Shown here piece after piece: positions 22,892 to 30,569 of a stretch of 36,056 nucleotides of DNA (position 1 is the first letter of the stretch; each line of letters begins with the position of its first letter). Both the position numbers and the translations under genes were made by a program. The stretch is taken from NCBI GenBank assembly GCA_022843325.1, contig JALHNV010000035.1:1-36056 (forward strand), given 5' to 3'. The notes beneath the pieces are model-generated. The model was not told the DNA's origin. It ran no database searches and saw only the letters and a program-made list of their open reading frames with translations. Source of the DNA: Pseudolabrys sp. GTDB taxonomy: Bacteria > Pseudomonadota > Alphaproteobacteria > Rhizobiales > Xanthobacteraceae.

Positions 22892-23551
22892 ATGCCGGCC
22901 AAGCGAACCGCCAAGAAAAGCTCCGTCAAGAAGAGCGCCGCCCGTAAGACTCCCGCCAAAGCCGTATCCAGGCGCCCAGCGCCGCGGCTCGCGGTGCTCA
23001 ATGAAGACAAGCTCGACGACACACAGCGCGCGCTGCTGGAGTCGATCCGTTCCGGCCCCCGCGGCAAGGGCGTGATCCCGCGCGGCCCCTTCGCCGTCTG
23101 GATGCATGCGCCGACGGTCGGCCAGTACGCCCAGCAGCTTGGCGGCTTCTGCCGCTACCAGACCGCGGTGTCACCGCGTCTGTCCGAATTCGCCATCCTG
23201 TGCACAGCGCGGCTATGGCGCGCGCAATATGAGTGGTTTGCCCACGCGCCGATCGCCGAAAAGGCCGGTGTGAAGCCTCAGACCATCGCCGATTTGCGCG
23301 CCGGCCGGGTTCCCAAAACGGCCGCCAAGGACGAACGGGCGATCTACGATTTCGTCCACGAGCTGTACAAGACCAGGCGCGTCAGCGACGCGACCTACAA
23401 GCGCGTCAACGCCATTCTGGGCGACGCAGCGACCGTCGAACTGGTGACCATCCTGGGCTACTATTCGCTGGTCGCAATGGTCCTGAACATCTTCCAGATG
23501 ATGCCGCCGGAGGAAGCTCCTCTTACTTTTGCCGAGCCGGCTGGCACATAG
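22892..23551 (+). CDS. Carboxymuconolactone decarboxylase family protein with Lys-rich tail
   Basis: This 219-aa protein belongs to the AhpD/CMD superfamily. The core from about residue 34 has RGPFAVWMHAPTVGQYAQQL (in part), LGGFCRYQTAVSPRLSEFAI, CTARLWRAQYEWFAHAPIAE and KAGVKPQTIADLRAG, typical of gamma-carboxymuconolactone decarboxylase-like proteins. The peroxidase CxxC of AhpD is absent; only a single Cys lies in the region, so decarboxylase-like or non-redox chemistry is more likely. The N-terminal 28 residues hold seven Lys and four Arg (AKKSSVKKSAARK), an unusual histone-like extension. The ATG at 22892 has only a weak AAGGA upstream. A strong terminator follows. The substrate is unknown. 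Confidence 0.88.
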   Translation: MPAKRTAKKSSVKKSAARKTPAKAVSRRPAPRLAVLNEDKLDDTQRALLESIRSGPRGKGVIPRGPFAVWMHAPTVGQYAQQLGGFCRYQTAVSPRLSEFAILCTARLWRAQYEWFAHAPIAEKAGVKPQTIADLRAGRVPKTAAKDERAIYDFVHELYKTRRVSDATYKRVNAILGDAATVELVTILGYYSLVAMVLNIFQMMPPEEAPLTFAEPAGT

Positions 23552-23568
23552 CGGTTGCCCTTTTCTTA

Positions 23569-23610
23569 GCCCGTAGCCGCCTATTTTTTAGGCTGCTACG
23601 GGCATTTTTT
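23569..23610 (+). terminator. Intrinsic terminator after the CMD-family gene
   Basis: GCCCGTAGC (23569-23577) pairs with GCTACGGGC (23595-23603), with an inner GCCTA/TAGGC stem, followed by ATTTTTT. Confidence 0.92.
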
Positions 23611-23674
23611 ATGCAGCCGAGAGAAATTTCCGGTTTTTGAGGCGTTTATTCTCCAAAACTTCCGTTTCAAATGA

Positions 23675-23689
23675 TGGCACGTAGCTTGC
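23675..23689 (+). promoter_or_regulatory. Sigma-54 (RpoN) type promoter of the TRAP operon
   Basis: TGGCACG-TAGC-TTGC matches the -24/-12 consensus TGGCACR-N4-TTGC, with GG (23676-23677) and GC (23688-23689) separated by exactly 10 nt. It lies about 40 nt upstream of the dctP-like start. No enhancer-binding protein is encoded in the window. Confidence 0.78.
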
Positions 23690-23729
23690 GAGCGCTCCCC
23701 GCATTGTCAGCAAGACGAGGAGTGTTCGC

Positions 23730-24818
23730 ATGCGACGTCGAGATTTCACCCGTATGGCTTTGGCTGGCGCCGCCGGCACCATCGCAGCGCCCGCCATCGC
23801 CAAGGCGCAGACCACATTCAACTGGAAAATGACCAGCTTCTATGGCCCGAACGCCGCGTTCTATTCGACCGGCCCGGGCGGCGCCAAAGATCTCTGCAAA
23901 CGCATCGAGGACATGTCGGGCGGGCGGCTGAAAATCCAGTTCTACGGCGCAGGCGAACTGATTCCGGCGGCGGAAGGCTTCGACGCCGTGTCTTCCGGCA
24001 CCGTCGAGATGAATTACGCCAACTCCTATTTCTGGACCGGCAAGAGCTTCGCTGCGCAGTACTTCACGGCGGTGCCGTTCGGGCTCAACTTCCAGGGCTT
24101 TAACGGTTGGTACTATGACGGCGGCGGCGCCGAACTTTGGCGCGAGGTCTATGACCGTTTCAATCTCGTGCCGTTCGCCTGCGGCAATACCGGCGTGCAG
24201 ATGACGGGCTGGTTCCGCAAGGAAATCAAATCGGTCGACGACCTCAAGGGCGTGAAGATGCGCATCCCGGGTCTGGCCGGCCGCGTGTACCGCGAACTCG
24301 GCGTTGACTCGCGCCTGATCGCGCCGGGCGAGATTTTCCCCAACCTCGAACGTGGCGTCATCGACGCCGCCGAATTCGTCGGGCCCTATCTCGACCGCCA
24401 GCTCGGTCTGCAGAAGGTGGCGAAGTATTACTACACCACCGGTTGGCACGAGATGGCGACGGCCAGCGAACTGATCATCAACAAGGCCAAGTGGGCGAGC
24501 CTGCCGCCGGACCTGCAGGCCATCGTCTCGAACGCCTGCGCCGCCTGCAACGTCATCAGCGAAGCGTGGTGCCAGAAGAACAACGCCGAGGCCTACGAGG
24601 ATCTGGTCAAGAACCAGGGCGTCATCGCGGGGCCGCTGCCGGATGACGTGGTCGCCGCGCTGCGCGCCGCCACCACCAAGATTCTGGCGGAAGCCGTGGC
24701 CAAGGATCCCGTGACCAAGAAGGTCCACGACTCCTACTTCGCCTACAAGGCCAAGTACGACGAATGGGCCGACAAGAGCGAAACGGTCTATCACAACAAG
24801 ATCCGCAAGGCGTCCTAA
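23730..24818 (+). CDS. TRAP transporter substrate-binding protein (TakP-like)
   Basis: This 362-aa periplasmic binding protein has a twin-arginine-type signal (RRRDFTRMALAGAAG, cleavage near AKA at residue 26). The mature protein follows the DctP fold: SGGRLKIQFYGAGELIPAAE, GNTGVQMTGWFRKEIKSVDD, GVKMRIPGLAGRVYRELGV, GVIDAAEFVGPYLD and YYYTTGWHE. These match TakP of Rhodobacter, which binds 2-oxo acids with a cation, so a 2-oxo or other monocarboxylate is the likely ligand. The Arg in KMRIPG is the usual carboxylate-binding residue. GAGGAG precedes the ATG. The DctQ gene abuts its stop. A sigma-54-type promoter lies directly upstream. Confidence 0.93.
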   Translation: MRRRDFTRMALAGAAGTIAAPAIAKAQTTFNWKMTSFYGPNAAFYSTGPGGAKDLCKRIEDMSGGRLKIQFYGAGELIPAAEGFDAVSSGTVEMNYANSYFWTGKSFAAQYFTAVPFGLNFQGFNGWYYDGGGAELWREVYDRFNLVPFACGNTGVQMTGWFRKEIKSVDDLKGVKMRIPGLAGRVYRELGVDSRLIAPGEIFPNLERGVIDAAEFVGPYLDRQLGLQKVAKYYYTTGWHEMATASELIINKAKWASLPPDLQAIVSNACAACNVISEAWCQKNNAEAYEDLVKNQGVIAGPLPDDVVAALRAATTKILAEAVAKDPVTKKVHDSYFAYKAKYDEWADKSETVYHNKIRKAS

Positions 24819-25322
24819 GTGAGCTTCGCCGAACGTCTGGCCGGTGGGATCGACACGGCTGTCGATCTCATCGGCCGCGCCGCCGCATGGCTGTGTCTCA
24901 TCCTCGCGCTGGTGATGGGCGCCAACGTACTGTTGCGCTACGCCTTTTCCATCGGCTCGATCTGGATGCAGGAGCTGGAATGGCACCTCCTCGTGCCGAT
25001 CTGCCTGCTCGGCATCTCCTACACGTTGCTGCACCGCGAGCATGTTCGCGTTGACGTGCTGTTTCAGTACCTGCCGCCACGCAGCAAGAGCCTGGTCGAG
25101 GTCATTACCGGCGTGCTCGGCATGGTGTTCGCCGCGGCCGTGATCTACCTGTCGATTGCCTATGTTTACCAGTCCTGGAGCAACAACGAAGGCACCGCCA
25201 ACCCCGGCGGCATCGAGGCCCGCTACATCGTCAAGTCGCTGATCCCGATCGGCTTCGCGCTCTATTTTCTTCAATCGCTGTCCGAAGCCATCAAGCACTG
25301 GCTCGCATACCGCAAGGGCTGA
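24819..25322 (+). CDS. TRAP transporter small permease (DctQ)
   Basis: This 167-aa membrane protein has four predicted helices (LCLILALVMGANVLLRYAF; WHLLVPICLLGISYTLL; VITGVLGMVFAAAVIYLSIA; a last one ending FALYFLQSL). The conserved WMQELEWHL and HREHVRVDV segments are typical of DctQ. It starts with GTG at 24819, directly after the TAA of the binding-protein gene. Three nucleotides separate its stop from the ATG of the large permease gene. DctQ stabilises DctM in the inner membrane. It is complete and in order, with nothing unusual. Confidence 0.93.
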   Translation: MSFAERLAGGIDTAVDLIGRAAAWLCLILALVMGANVLLRYAFSIGSIWMQELEWHLLVPICLLGISYTLLHREHVRVDVLFQYLPPRSKSLVEVITGVLGMVFAAAVIYLSIAYVYQSWSNNEGTANPGGIEARYIVKSLIPIGFALYFLQSLSEAIKHWLAYRKG

Positions 25323-25324
25323 CC

Positions 25325-26647
25325 ATGTCGCTTGAAATTCTCGCCATAATGATGCTGGCGTCGTTTTTCGTGCTGCTGCTGGCTGGCATTCCGGTGGCAC
25401 TGACGCTGGCAATATCCGGCTTTACCTTCGGCCTGCTCGGCTTCGGCCCGCTGTTGTTCAACCTTTTGCCGCACCGTCTGTTCGGGGTTGTGACCAACAC
25501 CACCATGGTGGCGATCCCGTTGTTTGTGTTCATGGGCATGATGCTGGAGCGATCGAGGCTCGCCGAGGACCTCATGGACGTGATCGGCCATCTGGCCGGC
25601 TCGCTGCGCGGCGGCCTCGGCATCGGCATCGTGCTGGTCGGCATCCTGATGGGCGCCACCACCGGCATCGTCGGCGCCACCGTCGTCACCCTCGGGCTGC
25701 TGACGCTGCCCGGCATGCTGCGGCGCGGCTACAACAAGGGCCTCGCCTGCGGCGTCATCTGCGCCTCCGGTACGCTCGGCCAGATCATTCCACCCAGCCT
25801 CATTCTGATCCTGCTGGCGGACATCATGAACGAGTCGGTCGGCACGCTGTTCGCCGCGGCGATGCTGCCGGGCATGATGCTCGCCGGCATCTATTGCATC
25901 TACATCCTGCTGGTCGGCGCGCTCAACCCCAGCGCCGTGCCTGCCATACCCGCCGAAGAACGCGCCTTAATGTCGCGCGGCCAGCTCGCCGCCAAGCTGA
26001 TCAAGGTGGTGCTGCCGCCGGTCGGACTGGTCGGCGCCGTTCTTGGCTCGATCATCGGCGGCGTCGCCGCACCGTCGGAGGCCGCCTCCATGGGCGCGCT
26101 GGGCTCGATCCTGATCACCGCCGTGACCGGACGGCTCAGCTTTCAGGTGCTGCGCGAGACCTGCCAGGCGACGTTCAAGATCACCGCCATGATGATGTTC
26201 ATTCTGATGGCGGCGCAGGTGTTCGCGCTTTCCTTCCGCGGGCTTCAGGGCGAAAGGCTGGTGCACGACTTCTTCGCCTTCCTGCCCGGCGGCATCAATG
26301 CCGACATCTGGTTCCTGATGCTGATCATCTTCATTCTCGGCTTCTTCATCGAGTGGATCGAGATTTCCTACATCGCTGTGCCGCTGTTTCTGCCGGTGTT
26401 CGCCGCCGCCAACGTCGACATGGTCTGGCTGGCGACGCTGATCTGCGTGAACTTGCAGACCTCGTTCCTCACGCCGCCGTTCGGCTGGGCGTTGTTCTTC
26501 CTGCGCGGCGTCGCGCCACCGGAAGTCACGACCGGCGACATCTACCGCGGCATCCTGCCGTTCGTCGGCATGCAGATCATGGCCCTGACGGTGGTCTTTA
26601 TGTTCCCCGGCATCGCCACCTGGCTGCCGAAGGCAATTGGCTGGTAG
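25325..26647 (+). CDS. TRAP transporter large permease (DctM)
   Basis: This 440-aa inner-membrane protein of the ion-transporter superfamily has about twelve helices. Typical DctM motifs are VALTLAISGFTFGLLGFGP near the start, FVFMGMMLERSRLAEDLMD, GILMGATTGIVGATVVTLGL, ASGTLGQIIPPSLILILLAD and, near the end, NLQTSFLTPPFGWALFFLRGV. It carries substrate across the inner membrane using the sodium or proton gradient, with DctP and DctQ. It converges with the DedA/ATP-grasp gene, with only 15 nt between stop codons and no clear terminator. The dctPQM order is standard. Confidence 0.94.
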   Translation: MSLEILAIMMLASFFVLLLAGIPVALTLAISGFTFGLLGFGPLLFNLLPHRLFGVVTNTTMVAIPLFVFMGMMLERSRLAEDLMDVIGHLAGSLRGGLGIGIVLVGILMGATTGIVGATVVTLGLLTLPGMLRRGYNKGLACGVICASGTLGQIIPPSLILILLADIMNESVGTLFAAAMLPGMMLAGIYCIYILLVGALNPSAVPAIPAEERALMSRGQLAAKLIKVVLPPVGLVGAVLGSIIGGVAAPSEAASMGALGSILITAVTGRLSFQVLRETCQATFKITAMMMFILMAAQVFALSFRGLQGERLVHDFFAFLPGGINADIWFLMLIIFILGFFIEWIEISYIAVPLFLPVFAAANVDMVWLATLICVNLQTSFLTPPFGWALFFLRGVAPPEVTTGDIYRGILPFVGMQIMALTVVFMFPGIATWLPKAIGW

Positions 26648-26662
26648 CCGGTCGCCGTAGCT

Positions 26663-28372
26663 TCAGGCCGAGGCCGGATAGCGCCGGATCAACCGGGTCT
26701 GCCGGATCAGGCTGCCGACGAAATCGCCCGTGCGGGTCGGGCTGAAGCCCCGCGCCCGGTTGCCGCGGCCGATCTCGAACAGCAGCCGCTGCTGCTCCGT
26801 CAGCCTGCGATAGACCTCGCGCACCGACAGCCGCGGATCCCAGCAGTCGATGCCCTCGCCGCCGATGCCGTTGATTTCGAGGATCGCCAGACCCTCGCCG
26901 CGCATCAAGGCCGCGATGCTGTCGAAACGGAGATCGAAGCGGCCGTAATGAAACTCCGTCATGCTGCAGGCGATGGCGTCGAACCGCTGCTCCAGCGCGG
27001 GCGTAATGTGCGCGCTTCCATCGCGGTACAGCGCGCCCGCGCGCTGGTTACCGATCAGCGCGATCTGCACCACCTCGCCGCAGGCCGGAACGCGATCGAG
27101 ATCGCAGATGCCGCGGTGGGTCGGGTCGACGCCGAGATGCAGGTCCGACTTCCAGCTGGCGCGGGCGTCGCGCCGGATCAGCTCGCGCACGGTGCTGCGG
27201 CCGTTGCCGACGACGTGCGGGAAATACCGCAGCGTCAGTGACAGAACGCGCCCCGTCGCCTCGCCCGGCAGCCGGGCATAAAGCACGGCCGCTTCCGCCG
27301 CATAAGGCACGTAACGCTGCAGCATCAGCCTGCAATCGGCCGGAAAGCCAGTCAGGTAATCCGCCAGTTGCGCCGGCTCGTCGATGCGGCGCACGCCGTG
27401 GCCGTGCCATCCGATGTCGGGCTTGGCCATCAGCGGAAACGTCAGACCGGCACTGCGCAGGGCTTCGTTGGCCTGGCCCAGGTCGGCGGCAAGGCTTGCC
27501 GTGCGCGTGACCACCACGTAGTCGGCGATCCAGGCGCGCTCGGGGCGCGCCACGTCGTCGAAGTACGAGCTTTTGGATTCGCCCCACATCCCGCCGGTGA
27601 AGATTTTCGGATTGGCCGCGGTCGGCAGCGTCAGCGAACCGTGGCGCAGGCCGAGCCAAAACCAGTTCATCACCAGCGGCAGATAAAACAGCGCCGGCGG
27701 AATGCGTTCGGCCGCCGCCACCCGGCAGTCGCTCCGCGACAGCGGCGGCATGCCGAGGCAGGTTTCGGTCATGACGGTGTCAACGGCGGACACGGCTTCC
27801 GAGGTGTCGCGGAACGAGAATATCCACTTCCGCAACAGGCTCGACGCGACGATGGCCCCGAACAATAGCGGCCAGGCCCAGACCCCGATCCAGTCGTTCA
27901 GCACGGCGCCGAACTCGATCACGAGATACAGCACAAGCGGCAGATAGATTGCCGAGATGATCAGGCTTGCCGCCGCGAAGCGGGTCAGCGAAACCCGCGC
28001 GTAGCCGCAGGCCACGAAGGCGACAAACACCACGCCCGGCACCACCCGTGACAAGGCGACGACGCCGAACACATTTCGCTCCAGCGTGGCGCTGAACCGG
28101 CGCACGCGATCGTCGATCGCGTACCGGCTGAGCCAGGGCACGCGCCGCGCCGCGGCGCCGATGCCATAGAGCGCGAAATCGCTGGCCACCATGCCGATAT
28201 AGATGCTGACAGCCACCAGGCTGACCGGCATCACATTGTTCACGACAAGATAGCCGCCCAGAATGATCGCGAGATCCTCATGGGCGAATGGCAAGATCAA
28301 CAGCGACGTGAATCGTGCAACGCCCCCGAGATCGAGCGCGATCTCGCCGGCCACAGCAATCGATTGCAGCAA
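26663..28372 (-). CDS. DedA-like membrane domain fused to ATP-grasp domain
   Basis: The 569-aa fusion has two parts. Residues 1-185 are a DedA/VTT-type membrane domain: FAHEDLAIILGGYLVV; YIGMVASDFALYGIG; LSRVVPGVVFVAFVACGYAR, which matches the DedA RF.PG.R....AG signature; and two further helices. From about residue 235 a soluble domain begins with NWFWLGLRHGSLTLPTAANP and GESKSSYFDD. It continues as an ATP-grasp ligase with FPLMAKPDIGWHGHGVRRI (nucleotide loop), LMLQRYVPY, RFDLRF and AILEINGIGGEG, the last with metal-binding Glu and Asn. The start is a TTG at 28372 with GGGGGA 5 nt upstream; a GTG at 28354 is an alternative. DedA proteins move lipids; ATP-grasp joins acids to amines. A lipid or cell-wall modification is inferred. 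Confidence 0.85.
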   Translation of the reverse strand: MLQSIAVAGEIALDLGGVARFTSLLILPFAHEDLAIILGGYLVVNNVMPVSLVAVSIYIGMVASDFALYGIGAAARRVPWLSRYAIDDRVRRFSATLERNVFGVVALSRVVPGVVFVAFVACGYARVSLTRFAAASLIISAIYLPLVLYLVIEFGAVLNDWIGVWAWPLLFGAIVASSLLRKWIFSFRDTSEAVSAVDTVMTETCLGMPPLSRSDCRVAAAERIPPALFYLPLVMNWFWLGLRHGSLTLPTAANPKIFTGGMWGESKSSYFDDVARPERAWIADYVVVTRTASLAADLGQANEALRSAGLTFPLMAKPDIGWHGHGVRRIDEPAQLADYLTGFPADCRLMLQRYVPYAAEAAVLYARLPGEATGRVLSLTLRYFPHVVGNGRSTVRELIRRDARASWKSDLHLGVDPTHRGICDLDRVPACGEVVQIALIGNQRAGALYRDGSAHITPALEQRFDAIACSMTEFHYGRFDLRFDSIAALMRGEGLAILEINGIGGEGIDCWDPRLSVREVYRRLTEQQRLLFEIGRGNRARGFSPTRTGDFVGSLIRQTRLIRRYPASA

Positions 28373-28423
28373 GTGCGTCCCCCAGAACCCCTAATCGGCG
28401 CGAAGCCGCAAAGGCCTCGCACC

Positions 28424-28443
28424 CGGCGGTTCCCCAACCGCCG
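28424..28443. repeat. Perfect 8-bp-stem hairpin, no T-run
   Basis: CGGCGGTT / AACCGCCG with a CCCC loop lies in the 270-bp gap upstream of the DedA fusion and downstream of the PCuAC gene. It lacks a T-run on either strand. I see no gene in 28373-28642. Confidence 0.5.
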
Positions 28444-28642
28444 TTCCCACGTCAGCAACCAAGTTTGCCTGATGAAAGGCCGGACCGCGTTTTTGTTATT
28501 TGGGTCCCGGGATCAGTGTGGCGCACCGCGTCGGCAAGGACAAGGAACTTCGTAATCCCGGCTGCACGGCGTAAATAGCAAGCCGGTACCGTCGTGCGGC
28601 CGAAGGCGCCAGCGGGATCGCCGCCGCCTCCGGCTTGCGCCG

Positions 28643-29128
28643 TTAGTGCCCGTGACCGCCGCTGTGGCCGGCCGGTTTCCCGCCGATCGCCCCGACCACG
28701 AATTCGACATCGACCTTGCCGGCCTTCTCGAACTGCAGCGTCGCCTTGATGCGCTCCCCCTGCGCGAACGGGCGTTTCAGTCCGACGAACATCACATGGT
28801 AGCCGCCGGGTTTGAGTTCGACCGTCTGCCCCGGCTTGACGTCAAGGCCCTTCGGCAGGACCCGCATCTTCATCACGCCGCCATCCATGCTCATCTCATG
28901 GATTTCAAAGCGCTCCGAGACATCGGAAGCGCCGCCGACAAGCCGGTCCGCGGTCGTGCCGGTGTTGGCGATCTTGAGATAGCCGCCGCCGACGCTGGCG
29001 CCCTTCGGGGTCGCCCGCGCCCATGGTTGTTCAATCTTCAGCCCGCCCACCGCGTAATCCTGGGCGAGCGCGGATCCAGCGACGAGAAGGCTCGCCATAG
29101 CGGCGAAGATGGTATTGCGGTTCAACAT
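28643..29128 (-). CDS. Periplasmic copper chaperone PCu(A)C
   Basis: This 161-aa protein binds Cu(I) in the periplasm and delivers it to cytochrome oxidase (CuA or CuB assembly). The signal peptide is residues 1-22 (MLNRNTIFAAMASLLVAGSA, LA|Q). The PCuAC cupredoxin-like fold has QPWARATPKGASVGGGYLKI near residues 34-53. The copper motif is HEMSMDGGVMKM (His77, Met79, Met88) with GGYHVMF (His111, Met113). A C-terminal His-rich tail (HSGGHGH) adds a second metal-binding segment seen in some members. Upstream on the same strand is a Cys/His-rich exported protein, with 76 nt between them, so they probably form a copper-handling operon. It is complete. Confidence 0.93.
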   Translation of the reverse strand: MLNRNTIFAAMASLLVAGSALAQDYAVGGLKIEQPWARATPKGASVGGGYLKIANTGTTADRLVGGASDVSERFEIHEMSMDGGVMKMRVLPKGLDVKPGQTVELKPGGYHVMFVGLKRPFAQGERIKATLQFEKAGKVDVEFVVGAIGGKPAGHSGGHGH

Positions 29129-29204
29129 GTCTGGCTCCTGACAGTGCGGACGCGCGGCTCACCGGACGCGTCCTGCTAAATGGAAATGGAAGATTGTGAC
29201 GGGG

Positions 29205-29561
29205 TCAGGCCGCAGGAGGCGCGCGCGGGTTTTGCGGACGCTTTTCGAACGCCCGTTCCACCGCTGCGACCCGCAACGCCCGCGCTGCGACCGTCGCAAA
29301 AGCCGGGAGTGAGGCGTCAAAGGCGTGCGGCGGCTCGCCCATCGCCTGAGCGTGGCAATGGATGCCGCAGCCGGCAGCACAGCCGCAGCCAGGGTCATGA
29401 GACGCTGGCTCGCCCCCACCTGCGGGGGCCGATGTTACGCAGATCGCCGAATCAAAATGGGCCCCGGCTGCGACCGTCAGCGGCAGCAGCAAGGCCTGAA
29501 GCACGACCACATAGGCCGCGAGCAACGCAAATACCCGGCGCGAAGGGCTGATCCTGTGCAT
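29205..29561 (-). CDS. Cys/His-rich exported protein (DUF2946-like)
   Basis: This 118-aa protein has an N-terminal hydrophobic segment (residues 10-33, VFALLAAYVVVLQALLLPLT). A Cys/His cluster follows, DPGCGCAAGCGIHCHAQAM, near residues 57-75, and a helical tail. The size, signal and CxC/HC cluster resemble DUF2946 proteins found beside copper genes. The ATG at 29561 is chosen because it starts the signal; an in-frame ATG at 29669 would add 36 residues without a signal. GGGG lies about 4 nt upstream. Together with the downstream PCuAC gene this suggests metal binding in the periplasm. The metal and partner are not proven. Confidence 0.75.
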   Translation of the reverse strand: MHRISPSRRVFALLAAYVVVLQALLLPLTVAAGAHFDSAICVTSAPAGGGEPASHDPGCGCAAGCGIHCHAQAMGEPPHAFDASLPAFATVAARALRVAAVERAFEKRPQNPRAPPAA

Positions 29562-29575
29562 CGGCCCCTGTTTAG

Positions 29576-29592
29576 GCCCCCTGAACGGGGGC
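29576..29592 (-). promoter_or_regulatory. Hairpin in the leader of the Cys/His-rich gene
   Basis: GCCCCC / GGGGGC with a 5-nt loop lies 14 nt upstream of the ATG at 29561 on the minus strand. It has no T-run. It might influence translation or be an operator. The rest of 29562-29804 (243 bp, divergent from acpXL) shows no recognisable gene. Confidence 0.4.
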
Positions 29593-29804
29593 GTCCACAA
29601 CGAGGGCCCCGCGCATTTTGCGGTTTTTGCGCCGTTAGCCAGTTCCGGCCTTGAAAAGCCGGCCGCCATTGAACTTGCGGCAACGCTTCGCTATACGGGC
29701 AGCCACGCTTGCCGGTGGAAGGCCGGGCTCGGGGGCCTAGCGGCACACGTCCAGCGCGCCGCCCCGCCGATCGCAAGAATTCAAAAGAAATCAGAGAGTT
29801 AACG

Positions 29805-30086
29805 ATGTCCACCACCTACGAGACGATCGCCAATATTATCGTCGAGACCTGCGATATTCCGCGCGACTCCATTACGCCGGAGAGCCACGCCATTAACGAT
29901 CTGGGCATCGACAGCCTCGATTTCCTCGATATTGCCTTCGCCATCGACAAGGCTTTCGGCATCAAGCTGCCGCTTGAGCAGTGGACCCAGGAAGTGAACG
30001 ACGGCAAAGCCACGACCGACCAGTATTTCGTGTTGAAAAACCTGGCCGCCCGCATCGACGAACTCGTCGCCGCCAAGGGGGCCTAG
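29805..30086 (+). CDS. acpXL: Very-long-chain acyl carrier protein AcpXL
   Basis: This 93-aa acyl carrier protein carries 26- to 28-carbon hydroxy fatty acids for lipid A. The phosphopantetheine site is Ser37 in the motif [13 protein letters not shown], followed by [13 protein letters not shown]. It is longer than housekeeping AcpP and more hydrophobic, as known for AcpXL. I chose the ATG at 29805; the upstream frame from 29709 has no ribosome site. It is the first gene of the acpXL-fabZXL-fabF2XL-fabF1XL-adhXL-lpxXL cluster known from Rhizobium. The fabZXL gene starts 9 nt after its stop. The cluster order itself supports the call. Confidence 0.95.
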   Translation: MSTTYETIANIIVETCDIPRDSITPESHAINDLGIDSLDFLDIAFAIDKAFGIKLPLEQWTQEVNDGKATTDQYFVLKNLAARIDELVAAKGA

Positions 30087-30095
30087 CGCGGTCCC

Positions 30096-30569
30096 ATGCG
30101 CCTCGAGTACTTCCAGCTGATCGACCGGATCATTGACCTCAATCTCGCCGACCGAAAGATCAGCAGCGAGGCCACGGTTCCCACAGCCAGTACGATCTTC
30201 GAGGGGCATTTCCCCGGCTATCCGCTGATGCCCGGCGTGCTGCTGATCGAAGCGATGGCCCAGACTTCCGGCTGGCTGGTGATCGCCGCCAACCGTTTCG
30301 AACGCGTGCCGTTCCTGGCCTCGGTCAAGGAGGCCAAGCTGCGCACGTTTGTCACTCCGGGCGAAGTCCTGTCGGTCGAGGCGCAACTGATGCACGAAGG
30401 CTCCGGCTACGCCGTCACGAAGGCGAAGATCGTGGCCAATGGCAAACCGATCTGCGATGCGACACTGACCCTTCGGGTGATGGATTTCCCCAACGCCGAG
30501 ATGGAAACGGAGATGCGCAAGCTCGCATCCCGCATCGGGCTGGCCCTTGAGGCACCCGTCAATGGCTGA
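30096..30569 (+). CDS. fabZXL: 3-hydroxyacyl-ACP dehydratase (FabZ-like)
   Basis: This 157-aa hot-dog fold dehydratase removes water from 3-hydroxyacyl-AcpXL during chain elongation. The catalytic His38 lies in FEGHFPGYPLMPGVLLIEAM and Glu52 in the helix just after it (LIEAMAQTSG), the FabZ arrangement. The rest (FLASVKEAKLRTFVTPGEVL) is typical of the family. The stop overlaps the start of the ketosynthase-like gene by 8 nt, giving translational coupling. Cytoplasmic. The very-long-chain specificity is inferred from cluster position next to acpXL, not from residues. Confidence 0.93.
   Translation: MRLEYFQLIDRIIDLNLADRKISSEATVPTASTIFEGHFPGYPLMPGVLLIEAMAQTSGWLVIAANRFERVPFLASVKEAKLRTFVTPGEVLSVEAQLMHEGSGYAVTKAKIVANGKPICDATLTLRVMDFPNAEMETEMRKLASRIGLALEAPVNG

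Noticed and set aside
23667-25412. 581-aa open frame antisense to the TRAP binding protein and DctQ
   Set aside because: Its composition is that of reverse-strand shadow. The plus-strand genes are unmistakable.
28429-28447. GTTCC motifs upstream of the DedA fusion as EcfG -35 boxes on the minus strand
   Set aside because: The positions 16 nt away read TTTG and CCGG on the minus strand, so there is no -10 match.
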